Source of the DNA: Myxococcota bacterium
GTDB taxonomy: Bacteria > Myxococcota_A > UBA9160 > UBA6930
Reading direction: 5' to 3'
NCBI GenBank assembly: GCA_028285625.1
Contig: JANQOX010000021.1
Span: forward strand, 62,001 to 126,000
DNA: 64,000 bases
In this document: piece after piece, positions 17,535-26,465 of the stretch
Position numbering within the stretch: the first letter of the stretch is position 1
Layout: each line of letters opens with the position of its first letter
Made by a program: the position numbers and the translations under genes
The notes under the pieces: generated by a model
Told to the model about the DNA's origin: nothing
The model's database searches: none
Seen by the model: the letters and a program-made list of their open reading frames with translations, nothing else

Positions 17535-17597
17535 GGCGACCTCCGTCTCCTGATCTACTGAGCAGTTTCCGTGCCGGTCTGCCACCAAAGGACGAAT

Positions 17598-17622
17598 GCT
17601 CAATTTATCCAGCTAGTTGAGC
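17598..17622. promoter_or_regulatory. inverted repeat in divergent promoter region
   Basis: GCTCAA and TTGAGC form perfect six-base arms separated by 13 bases, in the AT-richer spacer between the leftward membrane gene and the rightward sigma-54 activator. It could be a binding site for either promoter, for example autoregulation by the activator. Only symmetry and location support it. Confidence 0.35.
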
Positions 17623-17707
17623 GACCAACCTGCCCATGGCCGATAGGCCGGTCGGGCCCCCGAGACCGGCGCTCAATGTCGGTGCGTGTACGCTCGATGC
17701 GTCACCC

Positions 17708-19252
17708 ATGGCCCTTCTCTCCGATGCCGAGCGACCCGTGGTGCAGGCCTTTGCGGGCCTGGCCACCGGCAATCCCTTCCTGCCCGAGCGGGTCGAGAAC
17801 GAACGCGTCGCACTCGGGCCGACCTTCATCGACGGGACGGCCGTCTGGCACGAGGGGGCCGACCTCGAGGCCGGAAGCCCGAACGTGGACGCGCTGCTCG
17901 CGCTCTGCGAGAAGCTCGGGCCGGAGCTGCGCGAACGGCTCGCGGCGGGTGCGAGCCCCAGCGGCGCCGACCTCCGCGCCTACCAGGGCCTCGTCTTCTA
18001 CCTGCTCTACTACCGCTATCTCGGCGTCTTCAGCGAGCTGGTGGACCGCGGCGGGCGCGGCGAGACCACGACCGGCGGCGTCAGTGCCTACCGCCGCTAC
18101 CGCGACGATGCACGCCACTTTCTCGAGATCGACGGCGTCCGTATGCCCCTGCGCCTCGAGCCGCAACACCTGTTCGCGTGGGGCTACCAGATCCGACGTG
18201 CCTTCGAGGGCACCTTCCGCGGCATCCAGGGTGGCTCGATGCCCGCGGCGCGCCTTCGCGCGGCGGCCTGGCAGTCGATCTTCACCCATGACGTCGTCCG
18301 CTACGCGCGCTCGCTGTATCGGCGGATGGGCGACGTGACCACGCTGATCCTCGGGGAGTCGGGCACGGGCAAGGAGCTGGTGGCGCGCGCCATCAGCCTC
18401 GGCCGCTACATCCCCTTCGACGAGAAGAAGAGTGCCTTCGAGGAGGACCCGCGCAGTTCGTTCTCGGCGGTGGCGCTGTCGGCGCTCTCGCCGACGCTGA
18501 TCGAGTCGGAGCTGTTCGGGCACCGCAAGGGCGCATTCACCGGTGCGCTCCAGGATCGCACGGGCTGGCTCGAGGCCTGCTCGCCCCACGGCACCGTGTT
18601 TCTCGACGAGATCGGAGAGCTCGAGGCGACCCTCCAGGTGAAGCTCTTGCGGGTGCTGCAGACCCGCAGCTTCCAGCGCGTGGGCGACCTCGGCGAGCGC
18701 GACTTTCGCGGCAAGCTGGTCGCGGCGACGAACCGCGACCTGGCCGAGGAGATCGCCGCGGGCCGGTTCCGCGAGGACCTCTACTACCGGCTGTGCGCCG
18801 ACGTGATCCGCACGCCCACCCTGCGCGAACAGATCGCCGACTCACCCGGCGAGCTGCCCGGCCTGATCGGCTTGCTGGCGCGGCGCATCGTGGGCGAGGA
18901 GGACGCGACCGAGTTGACGCGCGAGGTGGCGAGGTTCGTGGAGCGGCATCTGGGTGGCGACTACCCGTGGCCGGGCAACGTGCGCGAGCTCGAGCAGTGC
19001 GTGCGCAACGTGCTGGTGCGCGGCAGCTACCTGCCGGAGTCGCTGCGAGGGCGTCGCGCTGGCGGCGACCTGGCCGCGCAGCTCGACGCGGGCGAGCTGT
19101 CGGCCGACGAACTGGTGCGCCGCTACTGCACGCTCGTCTACGCCCGCACGGGCTCCTACGAAGAGACGGGCCGGCGTCTCGGCCTCGATCGCCGCACCGT
19201 GAAGGCGAAGCTCGACCCGGAGCTGCTGGCCCGCCTCGAAGCAGGCGACTGA
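17708..19252 (+). CDS. sigma-54-dependent transcriptional activator
   Basis: This bacterial enhancer-binding protein has about 514 residues (the ATG at 17708; the track start at 17636 would add 24). The AAA+ core is complete: Walker A GESGTGKE, the sigma-54 contact loop GAFTGA, Walker [12 protein letters not shown] and the NVREL segment. A C-terminal helix-turn-helix ([19 protein letters not shown]) follows. The roughly 200-residue N-terminal domain has no receiver, GAF or PAS signature I can recognise and may sense membrane stress or a partner. A -24/-12 promoter lies directly downstream ahead of a PspA-like gene, suggesting a PspF-like role. Confidence 0.92.
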   Translation: MALLSDAERPVVQAFAGLATGNPFLPERVENERVALGPTFIDGTAVWHEGADLEAGSPNVDALLALCEKLGPELRERLAAGASPSGADLRAYQGLVFYLLYYRYLGVFSELVDRGGRGETTTGGVSAYRRYRDDARHFLEIDGVRMPLRLEPQHLFAWGYQIRRAFEGTFRGIQGGSMPAARLRAAAWQSIFTHDVVRYARSLYRRMGDVTTLILGESGTGKELVARAISLGRYIPFDEKKSAFEEDPRSSFSAVALSALSPTLIESELFGHRKGAFTGALQDRTGWLEACSPHGTVFLDEIGELEATLQVKLLRVLQTRSFQRVGDLGERDFRGKLVAATNRDLAEEIAAGRFREDLYYRLCADVIRTPTLREQIADSPGELPGLIGLLARRIVGEEDATELTREVARFVERHLGGDYPWPGNVRELEQCVRNVLVRGSYLPESLRGRRAGGDLAAQLDAGELSADELVRRYCTLVYARTGSYEETGRRLGLDRRTVKAKLDPELLARLEAGD

Positions 19253-19443
19253 GTCTCGATACCGGCGACGGAGCCCGGGCTCCACCACGGCGGCGGAGGC
19301 GCGGCCGTGCCCCCGTCGCCGACGCGCGATGTCCGGCCCCGTACATTCCGTGTCGGTCGGGCCGCATCGCGGGCATCCACTCCGAGCCGCACGTAGCGCC
19401 GCAGGTACCCGCTTCTGCACGTGAATCCCGGCGTCCCCGGCGG

Positions 19444-19460
19444 CTGGCATCGTTCCTGCT
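19444..19460 (+). promoter_or_regulatory. sigma-54 (-24/-12) promoter for PspA-like gene
   Basis: CTGGCATCGTTCCTGCT has the invariant GG and GC dinucleotides with exactly ten bases between them and TGGCA at -24. Transcription would start near 19471, leaving a leader of about 26 bases to the ATG at 19497, with AGGAG inside it. A sigma-54 activator gene is immediately upstream. Confidence 0.7.
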
Positions 19461-19496
19461 CTGTCTCCTGGCAACACCCAACCAGGAGACCCTCCG

Positions 19497-20168
19497 ATGT
19501 CCGCAATCTTCCGATGGACCACCGGCTTCGCCTCGCGCATCGACGCGATGGTGCGCCAGATCGAAAACCACGACGCGCTGGTGAGCGCCGCCATCCGGGA
19601 CGCCAAGGAGGCGCGCGCCCGGGCCAAGGTGCAGCTGAAGCGCGTGCGCCAGGACGGCCGGCGCATGCAGCAGCGCCGCGCCGAACTCGAGCAGTCGGAG
19701 ACGCTCTGGCGCGAGCGCGCACAACGGGTGGCCGCGAGCGACGAGGAGCGCGGCATCGAGTGCGTCCGGCGCATGAAGCGCGCTGCACACGAACGCACCG
19801 CGCTCGGCGACCAGGTCGAAGAGCACGCGCGCATCGAGGCGCAGCTCGGCCGCGACATCGGCCGCATCGACCAGCGCATCGAACAGCTGGTGCAGCAGCG
19901 CAACCTGCTGCGCACGCGGCAGTCGCGCGCCGAGGCCCTGGCCGCGGCACAGCGCGAGGACGGCTGCCGGATCTCGGAGGTCGAAGACGTGCTCGAGCGC
20001 TGGGAGATCAAGGTGTCGCGCAACGAGACGGACGTGGACTGCGACCTCGACGAGCAGGACGACCTCGAGATCGAGCTCGGCGGCGAGGAGGAGCGCGCCG
20101 CGCTGCTCGAGGAGCTGCGCGCGCTGGCCCGGAGCGACGACGCCTCGGCCGAGCGCGACGCCTCCTAG
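19497..20168 (+). CDS. pspA: PspA/IM30-family coiled-coil protein
   Basis: This 223-residue protein is almost entirely charged helix. Its N-terminus (FRWTTGFASRIDAMVRQIENHDALVSAAIRDAKEARA) follows the PspA/IM30 pattern of a short amphipathic helix followed by a conserved coiled coil, and SETLWRERAQRVA resembles the central PspA region. PspA/IM30 proteins coat and stabilise damaged inner membranes. The C-terminus is acidic and lacks a Vipp1-type extension. Gene context (sigma-54 activator, -24/-12 promoter, polytopic membrane protein) matches a phage-shock-type module. The symbol denotes family rather than strict orthology. Confidence 0.75.
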   Translation: MSAIFRWTTGFASRIDAMVRQIENHDALVSAAIRDAKEARARAKVQLKRVRQDGRRMQQRRAELEQSETLWRERAQRVAASDEERGIECVRRMKRAAHERTALGDQVEEHARIEAQLGRDIGRIDQRIEQLVQQRNLLRTRQSRAEALAAAQREDGCRISEVEDVLERWEIKVSRNETDVDCDLDEQDDLEIELGGEEERAALLEELRALARSDDASAERDAS

Positions 20169-20201
20169 CCACTTCTTGCAATCCCTCGAAGGAGCAACGA
20201 C

Positions 20202-21635
20202 ATGGACCCCCTGCTCGAATCCACTGCGGCTACCGCCGCACGGCTCGGACGAGGCGCCGAGCGCCCCGACGAGCCCGGCGTGGCCGAGATCGATCTCGCC
20301 ATCGCCGACGAGGACCAGGCGCGTGCGCAGCAGCGCACCGGCGACCGACCCTCGTTGATCGCGCGCGTCGGATCGATCCCCCAGCTGCTGCGCTGGATGG
20401 GAGGCGCCGTGCTCGTGGCGGCCGCCTTCGTCTTCATGATCCAGAGCTGGGAGACCGGCGACGACGTCGGCCGCTACTACCACTTCCTTGGCTTCACGGG
20501 CTCGCTGGCCGCCGTGGGCTTCTTCTGTGGCCTGCGGATCGGAGACGAGAAGAGCGCCCGCACCTTCCTCGGCCTCACCGCAGGGATGGTTCCGGTGCAC
20601 TTCACGGTTCTGGGCGCGATCCTGTACTCGCAGCTTCCCTGGCTCTCGGGCTTCACCGACTACCCAGGCTACGCCCACTTCTCGGCGCCAGACCAGGCGG
20701 TGGCCCTCGGGACGGCAGCCATCGGGCTGCTGGTACTGGCGCCCGTTTGCTGGATGGCCTTTCTGACCTTCGCGCGGCCGGCGGCGCGGGGCCTGACGGC
20801 GGCCTTCCTGCTGGCCAACGCCACCTTGCTCGTGCCGACGCGCCACCCCGACGTGATCGGCGGCATCGCGCTCTTGCTCGTGATCGGCATGCTGGTCTTC
20901 GACCGCCGCTGGCTCGCGAGCCTGCCCGCCCTGCGCACCCTCGAGGGTCGCTTCGTGCGGCTGCTGATGACGGTGCCCTTCATCGTTCTCGTGGCGCGCA
21001 CCTTCAACCTGTACGACCCGAGCATGCTGTTCTTCGCCGCGCTGTTCGCGAGCCTGGCCGTGCTGCTCTACGCGGTGGTGCCGAACGCGGGCCCGACCCA
21101 GGCCATGGGCCGGCTCGCCCAGCACATGAGCCTGATGCCCACGGCGGCCGCGTGGTGGTGCGCAATGCTCGGCGTCCATCCGGTGCTCGACTTCCCCGAG
21201 GCCTGGGTGCTGCCGATCGCGTGTCTCCCGATGGCCGGCTTCTTCGGTCTGATGTCGCTCCGGGTCGAGGGTGGCGGCGCCTCGGTGCGCCGGCTGGCGG
21301 CGCTGGTCGCGACCGGCGGCATGCTGGTGCAACTGCTGCTGTTCCCGGGTTTCGGGTCGTCGCTGTTGTGCCTGGCCACCGCGATCGCGACGGCCACGTA
21401 CGGCTTCGGCGCCTCGCAGCGTGGGGTGTTGCTGACGGGCCTCGCCGCGCTGGCCTTCGGCCTCGTCTACCACGTGCGATACGCGTTCGAGATCTACGCG
21501 TGGAGCCCGTGGGGCGCCCTGGCGGTGCTCGGCATCGCCACGGTGCTCGCGGCATCGGTGCTCGAGCGCCATCGCGGCGCACTCGTCGCACGCGTCACCC
21601 ACCTGCGCGGCGAGCTTTCGAGCTGGAGCGCCTAG
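20202..21635 (+). CDS. polytopic membrane protein in Psp-like operon
   Basis: This 477-residue protein has about 60 soluble N-terminal residues and then about 12 hydrophobic segments (for example AVLVAAAFVFMI, AAIGLLVLAPVCWMAFL, ALVATGGMLVQLLLF). I recognise no transporter motif. GAAGGAG precedes the ATG, and 33 bases separate it from the PspA-like gene, so the two form one operon. It may be the membrane partner whose state the stress system monitors. Function is unknown; it is not PspB or PspC, which are small. Confidence 0.75.
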   Translation: MDPLLESTAATAARLGRGAERPDEPGVAEIDLAIADEDQARAQQRTGDRPSLIARVGSIPQLLRWMGGAVLVAAAFVFMIQSWETGDDVGRYYHFLGFTGSLAAVGFFCGLRIGDEKSARTFLGLTAGMVPVHFTVLGAILYSQLPWLSGFTDYPGYAHFSAPDQAVALGTAAIGLLVLAPVCWMAFLTFARPAARGLTAAFLLANATLLVPTRHPDVIGGIALLLVIGMLVFDRRWLASLPALRTLEGRFVRLLMTVPFIVLVARTFNLYDPSMLFFAALFASLAVLLYAVVPNAGPTQAMGRLAQHMSLMPTAAAWWCAMLGVHPVLDFPEAWVLPIACLPMAGFFGLMSLRVEGGGASVRRLAALVATGGMLVQLLLFPGFGSSLLCLATAIATATYGFGASQRGVLLTGLAALAFGLVYHVRYAFEIYAWSPWGALAVLGIATVLAASVLERHRGALVARVTHLRGELSSWSA

Positions 21636-21803
21636 GGCGCGGCGCCCGGCTCCCAACGCGAAGAGGCCCCATGCCAGGAGGAATGCGGGCCCCTCCCTCG
21701 ACCCCCGGCTCCGGAGATCCCGGCGCCGGGGGCGCTCGCGTCGAGGCTCCGAGTCGAGGACGCGATAGTCTCCACAGGCCGACCCGAGCCCGGAGGCAGC
21801 GAG

Positions 21804-23072
21804 ATGAGTGAGGCCGAAGCACGCGATCCGATGCAAGAGGGGGCCGGTTCGGCTGCCTACGCGCCTCCCCTTCAGCGCACCGAGGGCCAGCCCGAGCCGA
21901 TCGCGGCCAATGGTGGGCTCTCGTACATGTCGTTCGACCGCGCGGGCGACGCGGGTACGACCGCCGCCACCGAGGCGGCGCTACGGCAGATCGCCGACGG
22001 CGAGGGCCAGTCGGTGATCGACTGGATCGATCAGGCGCCTCCGGGCCCCATCGAGACGAAGTGGGGCCTCGGCTTCCGGCGCTACGCCGAGTGCCTGGCG
22101 CACATCCAGGAGCAGGGGATGCAGGCGCCGGCCGGCGGGGTCGTGCTGCCGCTTCGCTACTCGGTGTACGAGCGGCCGTCGTACTCGATCGTCTCGTCGA
22201 ACGCGCTCTGGCGCGACCCGGCGCTGCGCGCCGAGCAGGACGCCCTGCGCCAGGACGAGCGCAACGAGGTGCGCCGCTGCCTGTACTATCCGCAGGTGCT
22301 GCGCGACGCGCGGCGCATCGAGGAGTACTACCCGGGCCTCGCACCCACCAGCGCCGAGTGCATGGACAAGCTCGGCGTCGCCCTCGCCCACTGCGAGTCC
22401 CGGTGCACGAACTTCTACGACGCTCACGAGGTCGAGCGCGTCTTCTACGCCGAGATGGAGGAGCTGCTGCTGGCGTTCTACCCGGACGCCACGGACGCCC
22501 TCGTCTACAACCACGACGTCTTCGACAAGGACTACGCCGGCGACCGCACCGAGGACCAGGCCGACAAGAACCCCGGCGTGAACGCCTACTACGCGAACCT
22601 CGTCCACAACGATCTCAACGACAACAGCGGACGGGTGCGCTGCCGAGAGCTCCTGACGAAGAACCTGCGCAACTTCGGCCGCACGCAGCACTACACCCCC
22701 GCCGAAGCCGATGCGAAGATGTCGCGGCGCTTCTTGTCGATCAACCTGGCCAAGCCGATGGAGACGGTGGAGCAGAACCCGTTCGTGCTTTGCGCCTGGC
22801 CGTCGTTCGCCGACCAGCCCTACATCACGAACTACCGCGTGTACGACGACCGTGTCGGCGAGACCACGCGGTTCACCCATCGCCCCTCGCACGAGTGGTA
22901 CTGGGTGCCGCAGCAGTCGCCGACCGAGGTCTCGATGCTCAAGTGCTACGACTCGATCACCGACGGCTCGGTCTCGCGCTGGTCGTTCCACACCGCGGCC
23001 ATCGACCACACCGCACCTGCCGATGCTGCGTGTCGCAAGAACGTGGTGGTGCGCTCGTTCGTGTTCTTCTGA
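21804..23072 (+). CDS. CmcJ/NvfI-family oxygenase/hydroxylase
   Basis: This 422-residue protein belongs to the non-haem Fe/2-oxoglutarate-type family containing CmcJ, AsaB and NvfI. Visible are a candidate metal site VHND (H271, D273), a second candidate His in FHTA (H396), and the family pattern INLAKPMETVEQNPFVLCAWPSF ... EVSMLKCYDS ... NVVVRSFVFF at the end. Family members hydroxylate or desaturate secondary metabolites. It is alone on its strand and converges with the next gene. A short degraded copy of residues 354-373 lies at 28242-28303. Confidence 0.75.
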   Translation: MSEAEARDPMQEGAGSAAYAPPLQRTEGQPEPIAANGGLSYMSFDRAGDAGTTAATEAALRQIADGEGQSVIDWIDQAPPGPIETKWGLGFRRYAECLAHIQEQGMQAPAGGVVLPLRYSVYERPSYSIVSSNALWRDPALRAEQDALRQDERNEVRRCLYYPQVLRDARRIEEYYPGLAPTSAECMDKLGVALAHCESRCTNFYDAHEVERVFYAEMEELLLAFYPDATDALVYNHDVFDKDYAGDRTEDQADKNPGVNAYYANLVHNDLNDNSGRVRCRELLTKNLRNFGRTQHYTPAEADAKMSRRFLSINLAKPMETVEQNPFVLCAWPSFADQPYITNYRVYDDRVGETTRFTHRPSHEWYWVPQQSPTEVSMLKCYDSITDGSVSRWSFHTAAIDHTAPADAACRKNVVVRSFVFF

Positions 23073-23097
23073 GTCGCGCTGCGGCCGACTGACGCGC

Positions 23098-24270
23098 TCA
23101 GAAGGAGTACATGCCGAAGACGGTGTCGCGCTCCAGCAGCAGGAGCCCCACGTCCTGGTAGCGGTTCTTCGCCGTGAAGACGTGCTGGGTGAGCGTGCGC
23201 AGGTCACGGAAGTGGCGCGAGATCGGGCTCTCGTCCCGGATCAGCGACGTGCCCGCGGCCTCGGCCATGAGCTCCATGGCATGCGCCGCGGACTGGAAGA
23301 CGAACGTCGCCGCCCCGCCCATCCGGGCGCGATCCAGGTTGCGAAGCGCTTCGCCCGACTGGACGCGCGCCCAGCTGTCGCCCAGGGCCTGGTAGAGGTA
23401 GGCGCGGGCAGCGCCCAGATGCGCATGGGCCTCGCCGAGCCGGTAGTGGCTGAGCGCGGATTCGCCGACCTTCGAGGGCATGTAGTTCGCCGTCTTGGTG
23501 GCGCAGATGCCGAGGAACGCGTCGTAGGCGGCCTGGGCGATGCCCAGCCCCACGGCGCCCATCGAGCAGATCCCGAACCAGATCGGGCCGTGGACCCAGC
23601 CGGGCGGATACGAGGCGTTGCGCGGCGCCTCGAGCGGGCCGAAGGGAGCCACGCGCCGCTCGGGCACGAAGACGCCATCGACCCGCACGTCGTGGCTGCC
23701 GGTTCCGCGCATGCCGAGCGTCTCCCAGTGCTCGACGATCTCGAACTCGCCGCGCGGCACGGCGAAGACATGGGAAACGGGCTCTCCGTCGGGCCCGGGC
23801 CTGGGCTCGTCGCCCTCGAACTCCATGCCGAGACCGAAGAACCAATTGGCGTGGTGGCAGTTGCTCACGAACGTGACCTGTCCGGTGACGTGCCAACCGC
23901 CGTCGACGGGACGCAGCCGCATCGGCGGCGCGAAGGAGTCGACGAACACGGGGTCCGGCCCCGCGTGCATCTCGGCGACCGCCTCGTCCCCGAACCAGGC
24001 CGCGAGGGTCGAGACGGCCGAGCACATCTGGAGCATCCAGGCGGCCGCGCTGTCGATGCGGGCCACCCGCTCGAACAGGCGGCAGGCCGCCACCGGCTCG
24101 ATCTCCCAGCCACCCAGGGCCTCGGGCACCCAGGTCTTGAGGAGACCTCGCTTCACGAGCAACTCTGCCGTCGCCTTGGGAACGCGCCGCTCGAGCTCTC
24201 CCTGGCTCGCGTTATCCCGGATCACGGGCTCGATCTCGGAGACCACTGCCAGCAGATCGTCGATGTCCAT
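23098..24270 (-). CDS. acyl-CoA dehydrogenase-fold flavoprotein (group D monooxygenase-like)
   Basis: This 390-residue protein starts at an ATG with GAAGGAGGAG upstream; the track start at 24357 is a read-back. The ACAD fold is evident (VTGQVTFVSNCHHANWF, GMRGTGSHDVRVDGVFVP, C-terminal RDLRTLTQHVFTAKNRY). The ACAD catalytic Glu region is replaced, and the C-terminus resembles HsaA/HpaB-type flavin-dependent oxygenases of this fold. It could be a monooxygenase using reduced flavin or an unusual dehydrogenase. It is divergent from a GlxA-type regulator that may control it. Confidence 0.8.
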   Translation of the reverse strand: MDIDDLLAVVSEIEPVIRDNASQGELERRVPKATAELLVKRGLLKTWVPEALGGWEIEPVAACRLFERVARIDSAAAWMLQMCSAVSTLAAWFGDEAVAEMHAGPDPVFVDSFAPPMRLRPVDGGWHVTGQVTFVSNCHHANWFFGLGMEFEGDEPRPGPDGEPVSHVFAVPRGEFEIVEHWETLGMRGTGSHDVRVDGVFVPERRVAPFGPLEAPRNASYPPGWVHGPIWFGICSMGAVGLGIAQAAYDAFLGICATKTANYMPSKVGESALSHYRLGEAHAHLGAARAYLYQALGDSWARVQSGEALRNLDRARMGGAATFVFQSAAHAMELMAEAAGTSLIRDESPISRHFRDLRTLTQHVFTAKNRYQDVGLLLLERDTVFGMYSF

Positions 24271-24374
24271 CGGCTCCTCCTTCGCCATGGCACCCATTGT
24301 CGAGAGCCGGGGCCGAAGGCACAATGACAAGAATCCGAACGATACGGCCAACCCCATCCAGCGGGAGGGAGGCG

Positions 24375-25424
24375 ATGCCCGACCTGCCCCAGTACCTCTT
24401 TCCGGCGGTCTCCCGGCTCCCGGCCCTCCGCGCCGAGAATCGACGTCGGCGCATCGTGCTCGTGGCCAGCCGCGAGCCCAATCCCCTCGAGCTGATCGGC
24501 CCCATGAACGTGCTGAGGATCGCGAACTGGGTCTTCGAGCACTCCGGGCGAGCGGAGCTCGGATACGACCTGGAGGTCGTCGCGAGCCAGCCCGGCGTGG
24601 TCTTCGAGATGGACGGGCTCAAGATCGTCGCCGACAAGCCCTATCACCGGCTTCGGGGCGAGGTCGACACGCTGCTGTTTCCGCCCATGGACTTCGAGGA
24701 GCTCTTCCGCGGAAAGCAGAGGTTCCTCGCGTGGGTGAAGCGCATGTCCGGCAGGGTGCGACGCATCGGAACCATCTGCTTCGGCACCTACATCCTCGCC
24801 GAGGCGGGCGTCCTGCGGGGCCGCAGGGTCACGACCCACTGGGACCTGCAGCACGACTTTCGCGAGCGCTACCCCGATGTCGAGCTCGACATCGACCCGA
24901 TCTACGTGAAGGACGGCAACGTCTACACGTCGGCAGGTGCGACGTCGGGTATCGACATGACCCTCGCTCTCGTCGAGGAGGACTTCGGACGCGAGGCGGC
25001 GCTCCGCGTGGCACAGGGACTGGTGCTCTTCCTCAAGCGCCCCGGGAGCCAGGCCCAGTTCAGCGTGCAGCTCTCCGCGCAGCTCCCCGAGGAGTCCGGC
25101 ATCGCAGCGCTGCAGGCCTGGATCCACGACCACCTCGACGAGGACCTTCGGGTCGAGGCGCTGGCCGCGCGCACGGGCATGAGCCCGCGCAACTTCTCGC
25201 GCGTCTTCCACCGCGAGATCGGCATCGCACCCGGACGCTACGTCGAGCAGTGCCGGATCGAGGTGGCGCGACAGGGGCTCGAGGAGTCGACGGCGCCGCT
25301 CTCGGAGATCGCCGAGCGCTGCGGCTACGGCACGCCGGATGGAATGAGGCTCGCTTTCGAGAGGCACCTGGGCGTGAGCCCACGCGCCTACCGACAGCGC
25401 TTCGCGACCGCGAAGGCGGGCTGA
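24375..25424 (+). CDS. GlxA-type AraC-family regulator (DJ-1/PfpI + HTH)
   Basis: This 349-residue regulator starts at the ATG at 24375 with GGGAGGGAGG upstream. The N-terminal class I glutamine-amidotransferase-like (DJ-1/PfpI) domain carries RRIGTICFGTYILAEAGVL, where Cys occupies the nucleophile-elbow position. The C-terminal AraC domain begins about 230 (WIHDHLDEDLRVEALAARTGMSPRNFSRVFHREIG) and ends with the second helix-turn-helix. The DJ-1 domain is presumed to bind a small ligand. It is divergent from the ACAD-fold enzyme 105 bases away, its likely target. Confidence 0.9.
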   Translation: MPDLPQYLFPAVSRLPALRAENRRRRIVLVASREPNPLELIGPMNVLRIANWVFEHSGRAELGYDLEVVASQPGVVFEMDGLKIVADKPYHRLRGEVDTLLFPPMDFEELFRGKQRFLAWVKRMSGRVRRIGTICFGTYILAEAGVLRGRRVTTHWDLQHDFRERYPDVELDIDPIYVKDGNVYTSAGATSGIDMTLALVEEDFGREAALRVAQGLVLFLKRPGSQAQFSVQLSAQLPEESGIAALQAWIHDHLDEDLRVEALAARTGMSPRNFSRVFHREIGIAPGRYVEQCRIEVARQGLEESTAPLSEIAERCGYGTPDGMRLAFERHLGVSPRAYRQRFATAKAG

Positions 25425-25548
25425 GCGGCGACGCCGGGCGCCCTTCTCACCGGCAGCACCCGTGACACCTCCGGGTGGCCGGCGCCCACTACCGAGCGTG
25501 GGCGTCGGTGGTTTTCTGGGAGTCGCGGCGGGGCGGAGACGGCGTTCG

Positions 25549-26331
25549 ATGGGCGCCCGAGCGTGGCCGATGGCGCTCCTGTTCGCCGCCGCACTCCTGC
25601 CCGTGCCCCGTGGGGCGGTCGCGGCCTCGCTCTGGAAGTGGACGTTCTCGGGGACGGTCGAGTACTTCGAGCGCAACGAGGGCGAAGAAGAGATCCGGAG
25701 CGGAACCGGGTACGCCCCCTTCGGCGGGCTCGCGGTGGGAGATCGCGTCACCGCCACCTACACGTTCGATCTCGACCTCGAGTCCACCCACTTCGACGTC
25801 AGCCTGGCCCAGGCGCGGGTTCTCGGCCTGGTATCGGCGTCGGTCGCCTCTTCGTCCTTCTCACGGGCATACGACCCCTCGGCCGTTGCGCCCCACCTGG
25901 GGTCGAGCGTTCAAGCGAACGCGACGACCGCCCCGTTCCCCGTTCGTGGCCGCGTGACCGCGAGCTTCGCGCAGCCAGCGCCGTTCGAGAACGGGCACCC
26001 ACTGGACGACCTGACCGTGAGGGTGGACCTCAACACACCGGGTGTGACCCGCTTCGATCTGTTCGGATTTCCGGGGGTCCCGACCCTCCTGCTGCCCGAC
26101 CCCACGGTTGCGTTGGCGGGCGCAGACAGGGCCCGCATGTACGTCGACTTCCGCCCCCTGAGCGTGAGTCCGATCCCTTCGAGCGTGACCGCCCTCGTGC
26201 AGGTCGACGCGTTCTCGGCACTGCAGGTGCCCGAGCCCCACGCCCTCGCACTCGTGGGATGGGGCCTCGCGCTTGCGAGCCTCCGTGGTCGAGCTCGCGG
26301 CCGGTCTGCCCACCCTGCCAGCAGCCGGTAG
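25549..26331 (+). CDS. secreted PEP-CTERM (VPEP)-type protein
   Basis: This 260-residue exported protein starts at the ATG at 25549 (the track extends it to 25462 without a better site). It has a signal peptide (MALLFAAALLPVPRGAVAA), a beta-rich body and a C-terminal VPEPHALALVGWGLALASLRGRARG with the PEP motif, hydrophobic helix and basic tail. The body pattern GDRVTATYTFDLDLEST recalls PEP-CTERM proteins of unknown function found in many lineages. It lies upstream of the sulfatase on the same strand with a 134-base gap. Confidence 0.75.
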   Translation: MGARAWPMALLFAAALLPVPRGAVAASLWKWTFSGTVEYFERNEGEEEIRSGTGYAPFGGLAVGDRVTATYTFDLDLESTHFDVSLAQARVLGLVSASVASSSFSRAYDPSAVAPHLGSSVQANATTAPFPVRGRVTASFAQPAPFENGHPLDDLTVRVDLNTPGVTRFDLFGFPGVPTLLLPDPTVALAGADRARMYVDFRPLSVSPIPSSVTALVQVDAFSALQVPEPHALALVGWGLALASLRGRARGRSAHPASSR

Positions 26332-26465
26332 ACCATCTCCTTTCGTCGCCTCCCAAGGGCTTGCTGACCCGTCCCCCGGCGCGCGCGCCGCCATCGCGCC
26401 CACCGTGCGCTATCTACCGGCGGTCGCGCGCGCCGCGCCGCGCCCGAGCCACCGAGGAGGCCTCC

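Noticed and set aside
18537-21836. 1099-aa minus-strand ORF opposite the Psp-like operon
   Set aside because: Its translation is low-complexity (long runs rich in Arg, His, Gln and Glu) without motifs, and it lies entirely antisense to well-supported genes; high GC keeps antisense frames open.
23072-23090. AGTCG...CGACT hairpin between convergent genes as a bidirectional terminator
   Set aside because: Arms are only five bases and no U-tract follows, so it is not distinguishable from chance.
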